Positions 27,594-36,528 of a DNA stretch of 64,000 nucleotides are shown in pieces. Source of the DNA: an uncultured Eubacteriales bacterium (lineage in GTDB: Bacteria > Bacillota > Clostridia > Peptostreptococcales > Anaerovoracaceae); contig CASDYG010000002.1 of the NCBI GenBank assembly GCA_949285555.1, positions 62,001 to 126,000 of the forward strand, in the 5' to 3' direction. Position 1 is the stretch's first letter. Each line of letters starts with the position of its first letter. The position numbers were made by a program, and so were the translations under genes. Below the pieces are notes generated by a model. It did no database searches. It was not told the DNA's origin and saw nothing but the letters and a program-made list of their open reading frames with translations.

Positions 27594-28524
27594 GCCTTAC
27601 CTCCCTAAGTCTCGGATCTAATATCTTGTAGGATACATCCACCAGGATATTAACCACTAAATAAATGAGTCCAATCCAAAGCACGTAGCCTTGTACCAGA
27701 GGATAGTCACGAGCCATTATGGCCTTCACAGCCATACTACCCATGCCCATCCTGTTAAATACAATTTCTATAACTGCTGTTCCTCCTAGCAAGCTTCCAA
27801 ACGAAAGTCCTAGCAAAGTAATAAGCGGAAACATTGCATTTGGCAAAACATGTTTAATTAGAATTGTTCTTTCGGATATACCTCTCATCCTAGCACCGAA
27901 TACATACTGCTTATTCATCTCTTCTAACACAGCGGCTCTGACCTGTCTGGTATATTTACCCGCCATGGCAAAAGCAAGTGTTAGAGATGGAAGAATTAAA
28001 TCAGCAAGTCCACTTCCACCTGCCACTGTTACCCACTTTAACTTGACTGCGAACACATTTAGCAGCATAAGACCTAGCCAAAAATTAGGAATACTCACAC
28101 CAAGAAAGGAAAATCCTCTTATTAGAAAATCCAGCTTGCTATTTTGATATACAGCACTAAGTACACCCAGTGGAATTGAAATAAGAATCAAAAACAGCAT
28201 GGACGCAAAGGTCAGCTCCAAGGTAGAGCCAAGTGTGGACGCCAGCTTATCGAAAACAGGCACTTTAGTAGAATAGCTCATTCCCAGATCACCTGTAAGA
28301 GCTCGCATAAGCCAGTCTACATATTGCTCAAAAAAAGGCTTATCTAATCCCATTTCTGTTCTTAATTTGTTGACCACTTCTTCGGATACCTGAGCTCCGT
28401 CACTTCTAAGCATCATCTCCGCAGGATCACCAGGTGAAAGATATGTAAGGGTAAAGGTAATGAAGCTAATCCCTATCAAAATAATGAAGATTTTAATTAT
28501 ATTTTTAATAATCTTATTTCCCAC
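27586..28524 (-). CDS. Nickel/oligopeptide ABC transporter permease (NikB/OppB type)
   Basis: First gene of the operon; 312 residues, six membrane segments, N-terminal OppB/NikB pattern (TYLSPGDPAEMMLR near residues 28-41) and EAA loop with GARMRGISERTILIKHVLPNA near residue 205. Translation starts at GTG (28524) with AAAGGA upstream. The leader from the predicted start site is about 28 bases, too short for a NiCo or cobalamin riboswitch. No NikR-like inverted repeat was seen at the promoter. Confidence 0.9.
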   Translation of the reverse strand: MGNKIIKNIIKIFIILIGISFITFTLTYLSPGDPAEMMLRSDGAQVSEEVVNKLRTEMGLDKPFFEQYVDWLMRALTGDLGMSYSTKVPVFDKLASTLGSTLELTFASMLFLILISIPLGVLSAVYQNSKLDFLIRGFSFLGVSIPNFWLGLMLLNVFAVKLKWVTVAGGSGLADLILPSLTLAFAMAGKYTRQVRAAVLEEMNKQYVFGARMRGISERTILIKHVLPNAMFPLITLLGLSFGSLLGGTAVIEIVFNRMGMGSMAVKAIMARDYPLVQGYVLWIGLIYLVVNILVDVSYKILDPRLREVRHG

Positions 28525-28559
28525 TTCTATATTCCTTTATTCATAAATATTACCATTTT

Positions 28560-28588
28560 ATAATACTATACGAAAATGTAAAAATCAA
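28560..28588 (-). promoter_or_regulatory. Promoter of the nickel/peptide ABC operon
   Basis: Minus-strand TTGATT (28588-28583), 17-base spacer, TATTAT (28565-28560), 36 bases upstream of the GTG start. It is in the 297-base gap between folD and the permease gene; the rest of that gap holds the folD terminator and otherwise nothing I recognise. Confidence 0.6.
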
Positions 28589-28708
28589 CACCTGCTTGTT
28601 AAAAAATGCTAACACAAAATCTATCTACTAGTTTAAATGTCTGTATTTCATAGTTTTTTATCATTAGTAAGAGTTTTTCATTTCTAAAGTATATGATATT
28701 TCATTCAT

Positions 28709-28757
28709 AAAAAAAGACTAACGAATGAACATGTGAGCGTTTATTCATTCATTAGTC
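28709..28757 (-). terminator. Rho-independent terminator after folD
   Basis: Minus-strand hairpin: arms 28744-28757 and 28716-28729 are complementary at 13 of 14 positions (the remaining pair is G-U in RNA), loop of 14 bases, followed by seven T residues (28715-28709). It lies about 65 bases beyond the folD stop. Confidence 0.8.
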
Positions 28758-28821
28758 AATGGACTTTTCATACTTATTGTTCGGAAAGTAAGAAATAAAA
28801 ATGTATTTCAGCTTGTTAATT

Positions 28822-29670
28822 TTATTTTAGATTATTTTCAATTAAAAGTTTAAGGTTACTCATAAGAACCGATGTAGTGCAGCTTCCAACACCTCCTGGT
28901 ACTGGAGTGAGCGTAACATCAAATGGCATATGTGCGTCGACATCACCACAAAGCTTACCGCTGTCATCAACATTTATTCCTACGTCAATAATTGTCTGGC
29001 CATCTCTGAAGTATGTTTTATCAATTGCTTTTGCCTTGCCTATAGCAATAACTACAATATCAGCTTCTTTAACAAGCTTTTTCATATCATCTGCTTCTGT
29101 TTTGCTATGGCATATTGTTACCGTCCCATTCTCCGCAAGTAATAGCATCGCTACGGGCTTTCCAATAACAAGGCTTCTACCGATGACTACTATTCGTTTT
29201 CCTGCTAAATTCACTCCATAATATTTTAGAATTTCAAGTGCTGCCTTAGCAGTGCATGGATATATAGCATTATCATCTCCTGCAAATACATTGCCTAACG
29301 AAATAGTATTGCAGCAGTCCACATCCTTTTCCGGCAGAATTTCATCACATATTTTCTTTTCATTCATACCTGATGGAAGAGGCCTCATAAGCAAAATTCC
29401 ATGGACATTATCGTCTTCATTTAGCGCCCTTATTTTCTCTAGCAGTTCCTTTTCTGATATAGAGCTATCTAATATATATTTTTTAACATTAATTCCAACC
29501 TTATCTGCCCTTTTTTCTGCTCCTCTTTCGTACGAAATTTGGCCTTCGTCTTCACCTACTCTTACTATGGCAAGTGTAGGAGTAATACCTATCCTCCTTA
29601 TTTCATCTAGCTTCTCACGCGTTTTATCATCAATTTGATTAGCTACATCTATTCCTTTTAAAAGCTTCAT
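28822..29670 (-). CDS. folD: Methylene-THF dehydrogenase / methenyl-THF cyclohydrolase FolD
   Basis: Bifunctional enzyme oxidising 5,10-methylene-THF to methenyl-THF and hydrolysing it to 10-formyl-THF. I start it at the ATG at 29670 (AAAGGG upstream, MKLLKG start), giving 282 residues; the frame is open 42 bases further but the extra peptide is not family-like. Family motifs GILLMRPLP, DVDCCNTISLGNVF (normally DVDG-based), VIGRSLVIGKP and TPVPGGVGSCTTSVL are present. The catalytic lysine region of FolD is usually YxxxK; here YERGAEKRADKVG keeps the tyrosine and a lysine four to seven residues on. It acts between glyA and fhs. Confidence 0.93.
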   Translation of the reverse strand: MKLLKGIDVANQIDDKTREKLDEIRRIGITPTLAIVRVGEDEGQISYERGAEKRADKVGINVKKYILDSSISEKELLEKIRALNEDDNVHGILLMRPLPSGMNEKKICDEILPEKDVDCCNTISLGNVFAGDDNAIYPCTAKAALEILKYYGVNLAGKRIVVIGRSLVIGKPVAMLLLAENGTVTICHSKTEADDMKKLVKEADIVVIAIGKAKAIDKTYFRDGQTIIDVGINVDDSGKLCGDVDAHMPFDVTLTPVPGGVGSCTTSVLMSNLKLLIENNLK

Positions 29671-29768
29671 TAGAACCCTTTCTGTTTTATCTATTCTCCT
29701 ATCTATATGCAAAGTTCATACTGGGTAAAAGTTGGCTAACTATATCTCATATGTTGTAACTTTGTCAC

Positions 29769-31436
29769 CTAAAATAAACCAGTAATCTTGCCTGCATTAT
29801 CAATATCTATACCCTCTGCTGCCGGCTTTTTAGGTAGTCCTGGCATTGTCATTATACTTCCTGCTTTTATGACTACAAATCCCGCACCATTACTAAGTTT
29901 CACATCAGTAATATTAATTTTAAAATTCTCTGGTGCGCCTACTAAAGCTGGATTGTCTGAAAAGCTGTACTGTGTTTTTGCTACGCAGATTGGCAAATTA
30001 CCAAATCCATTTTTTGTCAGCATATCTATTTTATTTTTTGCCTCCTTGGTGAAATGAGTACCCACTCCACCATAAAGCTTCTGCGTCAGTATATTTACTT
30101 TTTCTTCAATGGTAGATTCTAAATCGTATGCAAATTTAAAGCTTTGAGTATGATCTATATCACATAGTTTAACAACCGCCTCAGCCATTTCCTTACCACC
30201 CAGGCTTCCCTTTTCCCATATTCTACTCTCTACCATTTCAACACCAAGCTTGTGGCATTCGTTTCTTAGTATTTCCATCTCCGATTTTGTATCTGTAGGA
30301 AAAACGTTACATGCAACAAGACAATTTAAGCCAAAGACTTCACGAATATTTCTAATATGCCTCCTTAAATTATCCATACCCTTTTTTAAAGCTACTTCAT
30401 TTTCCTCAGAAAGGAACTCTTTAGCTAAACCACCATGGAATTTAAGTGCCCTTATCGTTGCTACTATCACTACCGCTGATGGAACAAGTCCAGCATGTCT
30501 GCATTTTATATCTAAAAATTTTTCTGCACCCAGATCAGCAGCAAAGCCTGCTTCAGTTACCACATAGTCTGAAAGAGAAAGCGCAGTCTTTGTAGCTATT
30601 ACGGAGTTACATCCGTGAGCAATATTTGCAAATGGACCACCATGAATAAGCACAGGATTCTTTTCTAAGGTTTGAACCAAGTTAGGCTTAATTGCATCCT
30701 TTAACAGCATACTGCAAGCGCCTTCAATTTTAAGATCTTTTACATATACTGGTTCTCCATTATAGTTATAGGCAAATACGATTTTAGCTATTCTTTTTTT
30801 TAAATCCTCAAGGTCGTTTGCTAAGCATAATATAGCCATAATTTCTGACGCTACAGTAATTTCAAAACCATCCTCTCTTGGAACTCCATTGAGCCTGCCT
30901 CCAAGACCACTTACAATATTTCTCAGCTGTCTATCATTCATATCAATGACACGTTTCCACGAAATAGTCTTGGCGTCAATACCTAGAGCATTGCCTTGCT
31001 GTATATGATTGTCAATAGCTGCTGCAATGAGATTATTACATGCTCCAATGGCGTGGATATCTCCAGTGAAATGAAGATTTAAATCTTCCATAGGCACAAC
31101 CTGCGCCATTCCGCCACCAGCTGCTCCGCCTTTAATACCAAATACAGGGCCTAATGACGGCTCTCTTAATGCAGCCATTGCCTTATATCCAAGTGCATTT
31201 AGAGAGTCTACAAGTCCTACAGATGTTGTAGTCTTTCCTTCTCCGGCTGGAGTTGGAGAAATAGCTGTCATTAGGATTAGTTTACCGTTTTTTTCGGTGT
31301 TAATGTTCTTAAGGCAGACCTTAGCTTTATACATGCCATATTGCTCTAGCTCACTGGAGTCAATCCCCACTTTTTCACCTATTTCTACAATTGGTAGCAT
31401 AACATTTTCCTGTGCGATTTCAATGTCAGTCTTCAT
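29769..31436 (-). CDS. fhs: Formate-tetrahydrofolate ligase Fhs
   Basis: ATP-dependent conversion of formate and THF to 10-formyl-THF, an enzyme typical of acetogenic and other folate-fermenting anaerobes. The P-loop-like [14 protein letters not shown] is near residues 62-75; [18 protein letters not shown] and [11 protein letters not shown] are family signatures. Length 555 residues is normal. An AAAAGGAGA ribosome binding site precedes the ATG. The 218-base gap upstream (31437-31654) contains no gene, and I could not pick a convincing promoter or riboswitch in it. Confidence 0.97.
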   Translation of the reverse strand: MKTDIEIAQENVMLPIVEIGEKVGIDSSELEQYGMYKAKVCLKNINTEKNGKLILMTAISPTPAGEGKTTTSVGLVDSLNALGYKAMAALREPSLGPVFGIKGGAAGGGMAQVVPMEDLNLHFTGDIHAIGACNNLIAAAIDNHIQQGNALGIDAKTISWKRVIDMNDRQLRNIVSGLGGRLNGVPREDGFEITVASEIMAILCLANDLEDLKKRIAKIVFAYNYNGEPVYVKDLKIEGACSMLLKDAIKPNLVQTLEKNPVLIHGGPFANIAHGCNSVIATKTALSLSDYVVTEAGFAADLGAEKFLDIKCRHAGLVPSAVVIVATIRALKFHGGLAKEFLSEENEVALKKGMDNLRRHIRNIREVFGLNCLVACNVFPTDTKSEMEILRNECHKLGVEMVESRIWEKGSLGGKEMAEAVVKLCDIDHTQSFKFAYDLESTIEEKVNILTQKLYGGVGTHFTKEAKNKIDMLTKNGFGNLPICVAKTQYSFSDNPALVGAPENFKINITDVKLSNGAGFVVIKAGSIMTMPGLPKKPAAEGIDIDNAGKITGLF

Positions 31437-31654
31437 GTAAATCTCCTTTTCTTATATATTAGCTTATCTCATCACTTCTTAAAAACTGCCTATGGATCAC
31501 AAATTTATCATTTTCATTGATTTACTATCATAACCATAAAAGTCACTTATTCTTACTAATTTTAACATACAAATTCCTACATGCTATTTTTACTTACTAG
31601 TAGTATATCAAACTATATTTAAAAACTATCTACTTTATAATAACTGTATGGCGA

Positions 31655-32317
31655 CTACTTAACCAATCTGCCTATGAAGCTTCTTCTATGAATTGGAGTT
31701 GGTCCATATTCTTTCAACGCTTCTATATGACTTTTGCTACCGTATCCCTTGTTAGATTCAAAGGCAAAATCAGGATATTTTTTTCCTTCTTCTATCATAA
31801 GCTTATCCCTATACACCTTTGCTAAAATTGATGATGCCGCTATGGCAAGTGAGTTTTCATCGCCCTTGATAATGCCTTTCTCATTTTTAGAAATACCTAA
31901 GGTCAGGGCATCAATTAGCAAAATATCAATACTTTTGCCTTCTTTTTCTTCCAACATTTTATTGGCGTTTTTATAGGCAATCCTCATCGCTTCCTTTGTT
32001 GCATTTAAAATATTTATCTGGTCTATAAGTTCATTATCTACTACGCCAATCCCATATGCAAGAGCATGCTCTCTTATTTTAGCATCCAGCATGGTACGGC
32101 TCTTCTCCGTTACTTTTTTTGAATCATAGATACCTATACCATCAAAATCAGCAGGTAAAACCACACAGGCAGCTACAACTGGACCAGCCAAGGGTCCTCG
32201 CCCCACCTCGTCAATACCAGCCAGCATAAGCTCATAGGAATGGGAAGCCTCCTTATCATAGCTTAGCAGCTTTTCGTAGCGCTCCCTTGCAATTTTAATT
32301 CGTTCCTCTTTAGTCAT
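31655..32317 (-). CDS. rnhB: Ribonuclease HII
   Basis: Removes ribonucleotides from DNA-RNA hybrids. The active-site motif AGIDEVGRGPLAGP supplies the first two acidic residues; DSKKV and LLIDALTLG (third Asp) and SSILAKVYRD follow as in RNase HII. The start chosen is the ATG at 32317, with AGAGG 6 bases upstream and an 8-base overlap with rbgA, giving 220 residues; the frame stays open to 32368 but that extension lies inside rbgA. rbgA-rnhB is a common Firmicute pair. Confidence 0.94.
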   Translation of the reverse strand: MTKEERIKIARERYEKLLSYDKEASHSYELMLAGIDEVGRGPLAGPVVAACVVLPADFDGIGIYDSKKVTEKSRTMLDAKIREHALAYGIGVVDNELIDQINILNATKEAMRIAYKNANKMLEEKEGKSIDILLIDALTLGISKNEKGIIKGDENSLAIAASSILAKVYRDKLMIEEGKKYPDFAFESNKGYGSKSHIEALKEYGPTPIHRRSFIGRLVK

Positions 32318-33224
32318 ATTTTGCCTCTTCAAGGGTAAAGCATCCCAGTCTGCCACTTCGAAACTCATCCACTACAGTGCGACTTCCTCTTTCGTAGTCC
32401 ATTCTGCCTTTACCTAATAAAAAACCTCTTTTTTTGCATATTTCATCTAGCACCATAAGTGCTCTTTTTTTCTCGTCATCCATCATGTATAAATATGGAT
32501 CTTCTTCCAGCTTCATATTCTGCTGTAACTCATTTAAGTTAATACAATATCTTTTTTCCAAAGCTTTAGGCTCATTTTTTAAAAGCCAGTCAATAAGTGC
32601 CAAGGCAAGTTCTTCTCGATCCATTATTTCATCCTTAATAGAGCCACAATATGCAAGATAAATTCCCGTTTTCGGATCTTCAAATTTCGGCCACAAAATG
32701 CCCGGTGTATCTAAAAGCTGCATACCATTTATCATACTTGCCCACTGTTTTCCTTTTGTTACTCCTGGTCTATTGCCTGTCTGCGTGGATTTCTTTCCTG
32801 TAAGGCGATTTATCAAAGATGACTTTCCTACATTTGGCACACCGACCACCATTATTCTTAGCCTCTTGGGAACTGCCCTATTCTCATTTCTCTCCTTTTC
32901 TAATGCTTCTAGGTACCTTAATAATTTATTTATTCCCTCACCACTCTCTGCATTTATGGCAATACTGTTTATACCCTGCTTCTTTAAATGTTCGATCCAA
33001 TTTAGCGTTTCATCGTGTGAAGCCAAATCTTGTTTATTTAATAGGACAAGCCTTTCCTTGTGCTCAAGCAGCTGGTCTATTATAGGATTTTTAGACGAAA
33101 CTGGTATCCTGGCATCCAAAATCTCAAGTACAACATCAACCATCTTGAGGTTTTCCAAAATGGTCTGTCTAGTCTTCTTCATATGTCCAGGATACCAGTT
33201 TAGCTTATCTAAATTCATACTCAT
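32310..33224 (-). CDS. rbgA: Ribosome biogenesis GTPase RbgA (YlqF)
   Basis: Circularly permuted GTPase required late in 50S assembly. The motifs appear in permuted order: G4 LLNKQDL near residues 59-65, G1 VGVPNVGKSSLINRL near 127-141, then G3 DTPGILWP near 172. N-terminal WYPGHMKK is the RbgA signature and its conserved histidine. The length of 304 residues is normal. Two in-frame ATGs (33224, 33218) are possible starts; neither has a strong ribosome binding site. Confidence 0.95.
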   Translation of the reverse strand: MSMNLDKLNWYPGHMKKTRQTILENLKMVDVVLEILDARIPVSSKNPIIDQLLEHKERLVLLNKQDLASHDETLNWIEHLKKQGINSIAINAESGEGINKLLRYLEALEKERNENRAVPKRLRIMVVGVPNVGKSSLINRLTGKKSTQTGNRPGVTKGKQWASMINGMQLLDTPGILWPKFEDPKTGIYLAYCGSIKDEIMDREELALALIDWLLKNEPKALEKRYCINLNELQQNMKLEEDPYLYMMDDEKKRALMVLDEICKKRGFLLGKGRMDYERGSRTVVDEFRSGRLGCFTLEEAKYD

Positions 33225-33285
33225 TTAATGTATGCTCACTTTCTACTTTTATCTCTTTTTATTTTAACATGGAGCTATATAAAAA

Positions 33286-33359
33286 CAAAAAAGAATATCT
33301 ACAGGCTTCATATTATGCTAAATCATTTTATATTATATGAAAGCGCCTATGGATATTCT
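33286..33359 (-). terminator. Strong terminator closing the polysaccharide locus
   Basis: Minus-strand hairpin with a 15-position stem (AGAATATC/GATATTCT outer part, one mismatch and one G-U), an inner 7-base-pair stem in the loop (TTCATAT/ATATGAA), then TTTTTT (33291-33286). It starts about 9 bases beyond the WbpE-like stop and insulates the locus from rbgA. Confidence 0.8.
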
Positions 33360-33367
33360 CTTGTATT

Positions 33368-34504
33368 TTATTTTTTCGCTTCAAAAAAATCTTTTATACC
33401 ACATGCAACCTTTTCTATATCATCATCTGTCATATATGGATGCATAGGCAGGCTTAATACCGTCTTACACAGTTTTTCTGCTACTTTAAATTCACAAAGA
33501 TTTATTTCACTGTTTGCAAAGGCATCTTGCTTGCTCATTTGTTTAGGGTAGTAGATCATCGTAGGAATATCTCTTTCCTTCAAAAATGCCTGAAGCTCAT
33601 TTCTTTCATTTTCACTACCAAGCCTCAATGTATACTGGGCCCAACTGGAAAGATATCCTTCTGGCACTACCGGTACATTTACAATATCTTTCAATAGGTT
33701 TGTATATTTTTCAGCCACTTTATTTACATCATCAACCTCATACTCCTTGAAGGCTTCTAGCTTCACTTTCAAGATGGCAGCTTGGATAGTATCTAGTCTT
33801 GAGTTTAACCCTATTCTCACATTATCGTACTTATTATCACCCTTACCATGAATTCTGTATGAACGAAGTAGTTTTGCATATTCATCATCATCAGTAAAGA
33901 CAGCTCCACCATCACCATAGCAACCAAGAGGTTTAGCTGGGAAAAAAGAGGTAGTAGAAATATCGCCAAAGCTACATGCAGCTGAGTCTCCTATTTTTCC
34001 GCCGAAGCCTTGAGCGGCATCCTCTATTAATTTTAAGTTGTATTCATCAGCAATCACCCTGATTTTTTCATAATCAGCTGGCAGACCAAATAAATCAACT
34101 GCAACAATCGCTTTAGGCTTTAAGTTCCCATCTTTGATAACTTCTTCAATCCTTACCTTTAATGCATCTGGATCAATGTTGAAGGTATCCTCCTTAACGT
34201 CAACAAATACTGGGGTTCCTCCTACTAAAGGTACGATTTCTCCACTAGAAAAGAATGTGAAGTCAGGCACAAATACTGCATCTCCCTCGCCAATTCCGAG
34301 AGCCATACATGCGAGCTGAAGTGCATCTGTTCCATTAGCACAGCTAATACAATGCTTCACCCCAACATAAGCAGCAAGTTCCTCTTCTAGCTCTTGTACC
34401 TGCTTTCCACTTATAAAATTACAAGCTGTTGTCACTTCTATTATAGATTTATCTATATCTGTCTTTAATTTCTGATACTGCGTCTTTAAATCTCTAAATT
34501 GCAT
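33368..34504 (-). CDS. DegT/DnrJ/EryC1 aminotransferase, WbpE-like
   Basis: PLP-dependent sugar aminotransferase, about 378 residues. The PLP lysine is in FFPAKPLGCYGDGGA (Lys191 from the ATG at 34504) and EDAAQGFGG carries the cofactor-binding Asp. Sequence features fit WbpE, which aminates the 3-keto group of UDP-2-acetamido-2-deoxy-3-oxo-glucuronate. The ATG at 34504 (GAGG, 5-base spacer) is preferred over a GTG at 34510. Its three pathway partners (WbpB, WbpD, WbpA types) lie 4.6 kb upstream in the same locus. It has its own promoter and ends at the strong terminator. Confidence 0.85.
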   Translation of the reverse strand: MQFRDLKTQYQKLKTDIDKSIIEVTTACNFISGKQVQELEEELAAYVGVKHCISCANGTDALQLACMALGIGEGDAVFVPDFTFFSSGEIVPLVGGTPVFVDVKEDTFNIDPDALKVRIEEVIKDGNLKPKAIVAVDLFGLPADYEKIRVIADEYNLKLIEDAAQGFGGKIGDSAACSFGDISTTSFFPAKPLGCYGDGGAVFTDDDEYAKLLRSYRIHGKGDNKYDNVRIGLNSRLDTIQAAILKVKLEAFKEYEVDDVNKVAEKYTNLLKDIVNVPVVPEGYLSSWAQYTLRLGSENERNELQAFLKERDIPTMIYYPKQMSKQDAFANSEINLCEFKVAEKLCKTVLSLPMHPYMTDDDIEKVACGIKDFFEAKK

Positions 34505-34522
34505 ATTCACCTCACTTGAAAT

Positions 34523-34551
34523 ATTATAGCATAACCGCTTGGTAATGACTA
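34523..34551 (-). promoter_or_regulatory. Internal promoter before the WbpE-like gene
   Basis: Minus-strand TAGTCA (34551-34546), 17-base spacer, TGC-TATAAT with an extended -10 (TATAAT at 34528-34523), only 19 bases before the start codon. It lies in the 153-base gap 34505-34657, which has no gene. Confidence 0.55.
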
Positions 34552-34657
34552 CTTATTACTGCTTCATATATTCTGTAGCATTAACGAAGCTCTGACAAAA
34601 AATCTATTTTAAATGAAATATAGTATTTATCTCTATTTGCATCAGCAGGATAATTTC

Positions 34658-35077
34658 CTACTGGGTTGATATATTATTTTGATGTTCTACTTCTTTATTG
34701 TCTTTCTGAGTATACTTCACAATAATATGAGTTTTCGTAATATCAACAGTAGCCTTGGTTATATCATATAACTCATTATCTCCTACTTCTACCTTTTCTC
34801 CATTTACTGTAAGCACCATCCTGCCCTTTGTTGGACCATCTATGCTATATGTCAGCTTATTATCCGTCTTGGGATTCACTTCACCGAGAAGCACATCATC
34901 CTTTTCGCTAAAGAGTTTTAAATTTTCAAAGCTTGCATCCTCACTTAGCTTAACTTCAAAGCTTCCCTCAAATACTTTGTTATTATCTTCCTTTTTCACC
35001 TTCTCAGTCTTATGTCCACATGCTGTAATTCCAATAACTAGAACAAAAATCAATGCTACAGATAATATTTTTTTCAT
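34658..35077 (-). CDS. Small lipoprotein of unknown function
   Basis: 139 residues with a lipoprotein signal (hydrophobic residues 4-16, lipobox ITAC, Cys20), then a Lys/Glu-rich linker and an immunoglobulin-like or beta-rich domain of about 100 residues with no motif I recognise (EGSFEVKLSED, GRMVLTVNGEKVEV). GAGGATACA upstream is a fair ribosome binding site. It lies 47 bases beyond the flippase in the polysaccharide locus, so it may help attach or assemble the glycan on the outer membrane face, but no function is established. Confidence 0.7.
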   Translation of the reverse strand: MKKILSVALIFVLVIGITACGHKTEKVKKEDNNKVFEGSFEVKLSEDASFENLKLFSEKDDVLLGEVNPKTDNKLTYSIDGPTKGRMVLTVNGEKVEVGDNELYDITKATVDITKTHIIVKYTQKDNKEVEHQNNISTQ

Positions 35078-35124
35078 AATATGTATCCTCCTAACTCAAC
35101 TTATTAGTTCATTCAATTTTAAAA

Positions 35125-36528
35125 TTACCTGGCAACCTTTAAAAGCTTAATCCATTGCTTAATACTATGTAAATTGATTATTAATATTATCAATATGCTA
35201 ATTGCTGATACTACATAAGGAATATATCCATCAAGAAATGTATGAAGATAGCAATTTAATATTATAAGAACACTATATGCAGCATATGGAAGTAAATTGA
35301 ATGTCTGCCATATTTTATTTGCAATGAGTGTTCTTGCCCAGAAGAATCCTATGTAGGATATACCCGTGCCAATTGCAGCTCCGATTCCCCCATAAATTGG
35401 TATTAATGTATAATTTAACACAACATTTATAAGTGCAGCAACTAATGAGCTTACTATATTATAGCTGGTTTTTTTAACTAATCCTATTCCCACTCCTGTC
35501 GTTTCTGAAATGGTATACATTATTGGTGACAATAGCAAAAATGGGAAGATATGTATGGTTTCACCAAATGACTTACCTAAGATTAGCACCACAAGATCCT
35601 TAAATAGAAGAAGTCCCATACACATGCCAGTCATTAAAAATGCGACAAATTTAGAAATATCTCTAAAGCGATTGGGGTTTGCACCTTCCTCATACCAACG
35701 ATATGCGACGGGTGTCCAAAATAAGGTAAAACAGGTTTGTATTATACCTAATATAGTTACAATTTTAAATGCAGCACCATATAGACCCAGCTGTGTAAAA
35801 TCTGATATGGATCTTAACATCATCTTATCCATGGAAGTAAGAACCCATGTAATCATATAAGCCGGTATAAGTGGCAAACCGAATTTTAACATTTCAGCAA
35901 TGAGGGGTTTATCAATTAATCTGTAGTTAATTTCCAATGAGGGCATTACTCTAATTGAAAGAAGTATTCCATTTATAATTTCTGCAAAGCCCATTGCATA
36001 CACTACGCTTCGAAAGCTTCTTTCATATACAAAGAACAATACCAAAGTCAGTATTAGTACAAGTACTCTTACAAGGACATAAAAAAATGAATATTCAAGT
36101 CCTTTTTCTTCCATCCTTATTTTCAGAAATGCAAAGTTCTCGATAACCATGAAAGGAATTAAAAGTGCTAAGACAATCACTGCAAAAATTTCATCACTAT
36201 TATTAAATAAATAGTTGCTTACCCAGTGTATATTTAATAAAATGCAGAAATCTACTACTATAACACCAATAGCAGGTATAATAAGAGCATTATAAAAAAG
36301 ATGTCCAACTTTATCTCGATAAGAGTGGAAGTTTCGAACAAATGCCTGATCTAATCCCAGATACACAAACATTGATATGGCACTTTGGGCAAGAAGAAAC
36401 ATGCTGGTTTTACCATATTCTTCAGGAGTAATAAAATAGGTGGTAATCATTACCGTAAAGAATCCAATGACAGCATTTAGCATAGGTCCTACCGAAAATG
36501 CACCAAATTTTTTAAATAGATCCTTCAT
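35125..36528 (-). CDS. Polysaccharide flippase, Wzx/MATE-like (MOP superfamily)
   Basis: 467 residues with about 12-14 hydrophobic segments and the N-terminal Polysacc_synt pattern (FFTVMITTYFITPEEYGKTS, residues about 22-41). It should flip lipid-linked oligosaccharide repeat units across the membrane. The chosen ATG (36528) overlaps the upstream glycosyltransferase stop by 4 bases (ATGA) and has GGAAGGA about 12 bases upstream; an ATG 21 bases earlier is possible. Neighbouring polymerase and glycosyltransferases support the role. Confidence 0.85.
   Translation of the reverse strand: MKDLFKKFGAFSVGPMLNAVIGFFTVMITTYFITPEEYGKTSMFLLAQSAISMFVYLGLDQAFVRNFHSYRDKVGHLFYNALIIPAIGVIVVDFCILLNIHWVSNYLFNNSDEIFAVIVLALLIPFMVIENFAFLKIRMEEKGLEYSFFYVLVRVLVLILTLVLFFVYERSFRSVVYAMGFAEIINGILLSIRVMPSLEINYRLIDKPLIAEMLKFGLPLIPAYMITWVLTSMDKMMLRSISDFTQLGLYGAAFKIVTILGIIQTCFTLFWTPVAYRWYEEGANPNRFRDISKFVAFLMTGMCMGLLLFKDLVVLILGKSFGETIHIFPFLLLSPIMYTISETTGVGIGLVKKTSYNIVSSLVAALINVVLNYTLIPIYGGIGAAIGTGISYIGFFWARTLIANKIWQTFNLLPYAAYSVLIILNCYLHTFLDGYIPYVVSAISILIILIINLHSIKQWIKLLKVAR

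Noticed and set aside
28525..28821. NiCo or cobalamin riboswitch, or NikR site, before the ABC importer
   Set aside because: The predicted leader is about 28 bases, and no GTATGA-N-TCATAC repeat was seen; the only strong hairpin in the gap is the folD terminator.
29671..29712. Upstream extension of folD
   Set aside because: The family starts at MKLLKG; the ATG at 29670 has AAAGGG upstream.
33225..33367. Attachment site or mobile-element border at the edge of the polysaccharide locus
   Set aside because: The long inverted repeat there is followed by a T-run and fits a terminator; no integrase, transposase or direct repeat was seen.
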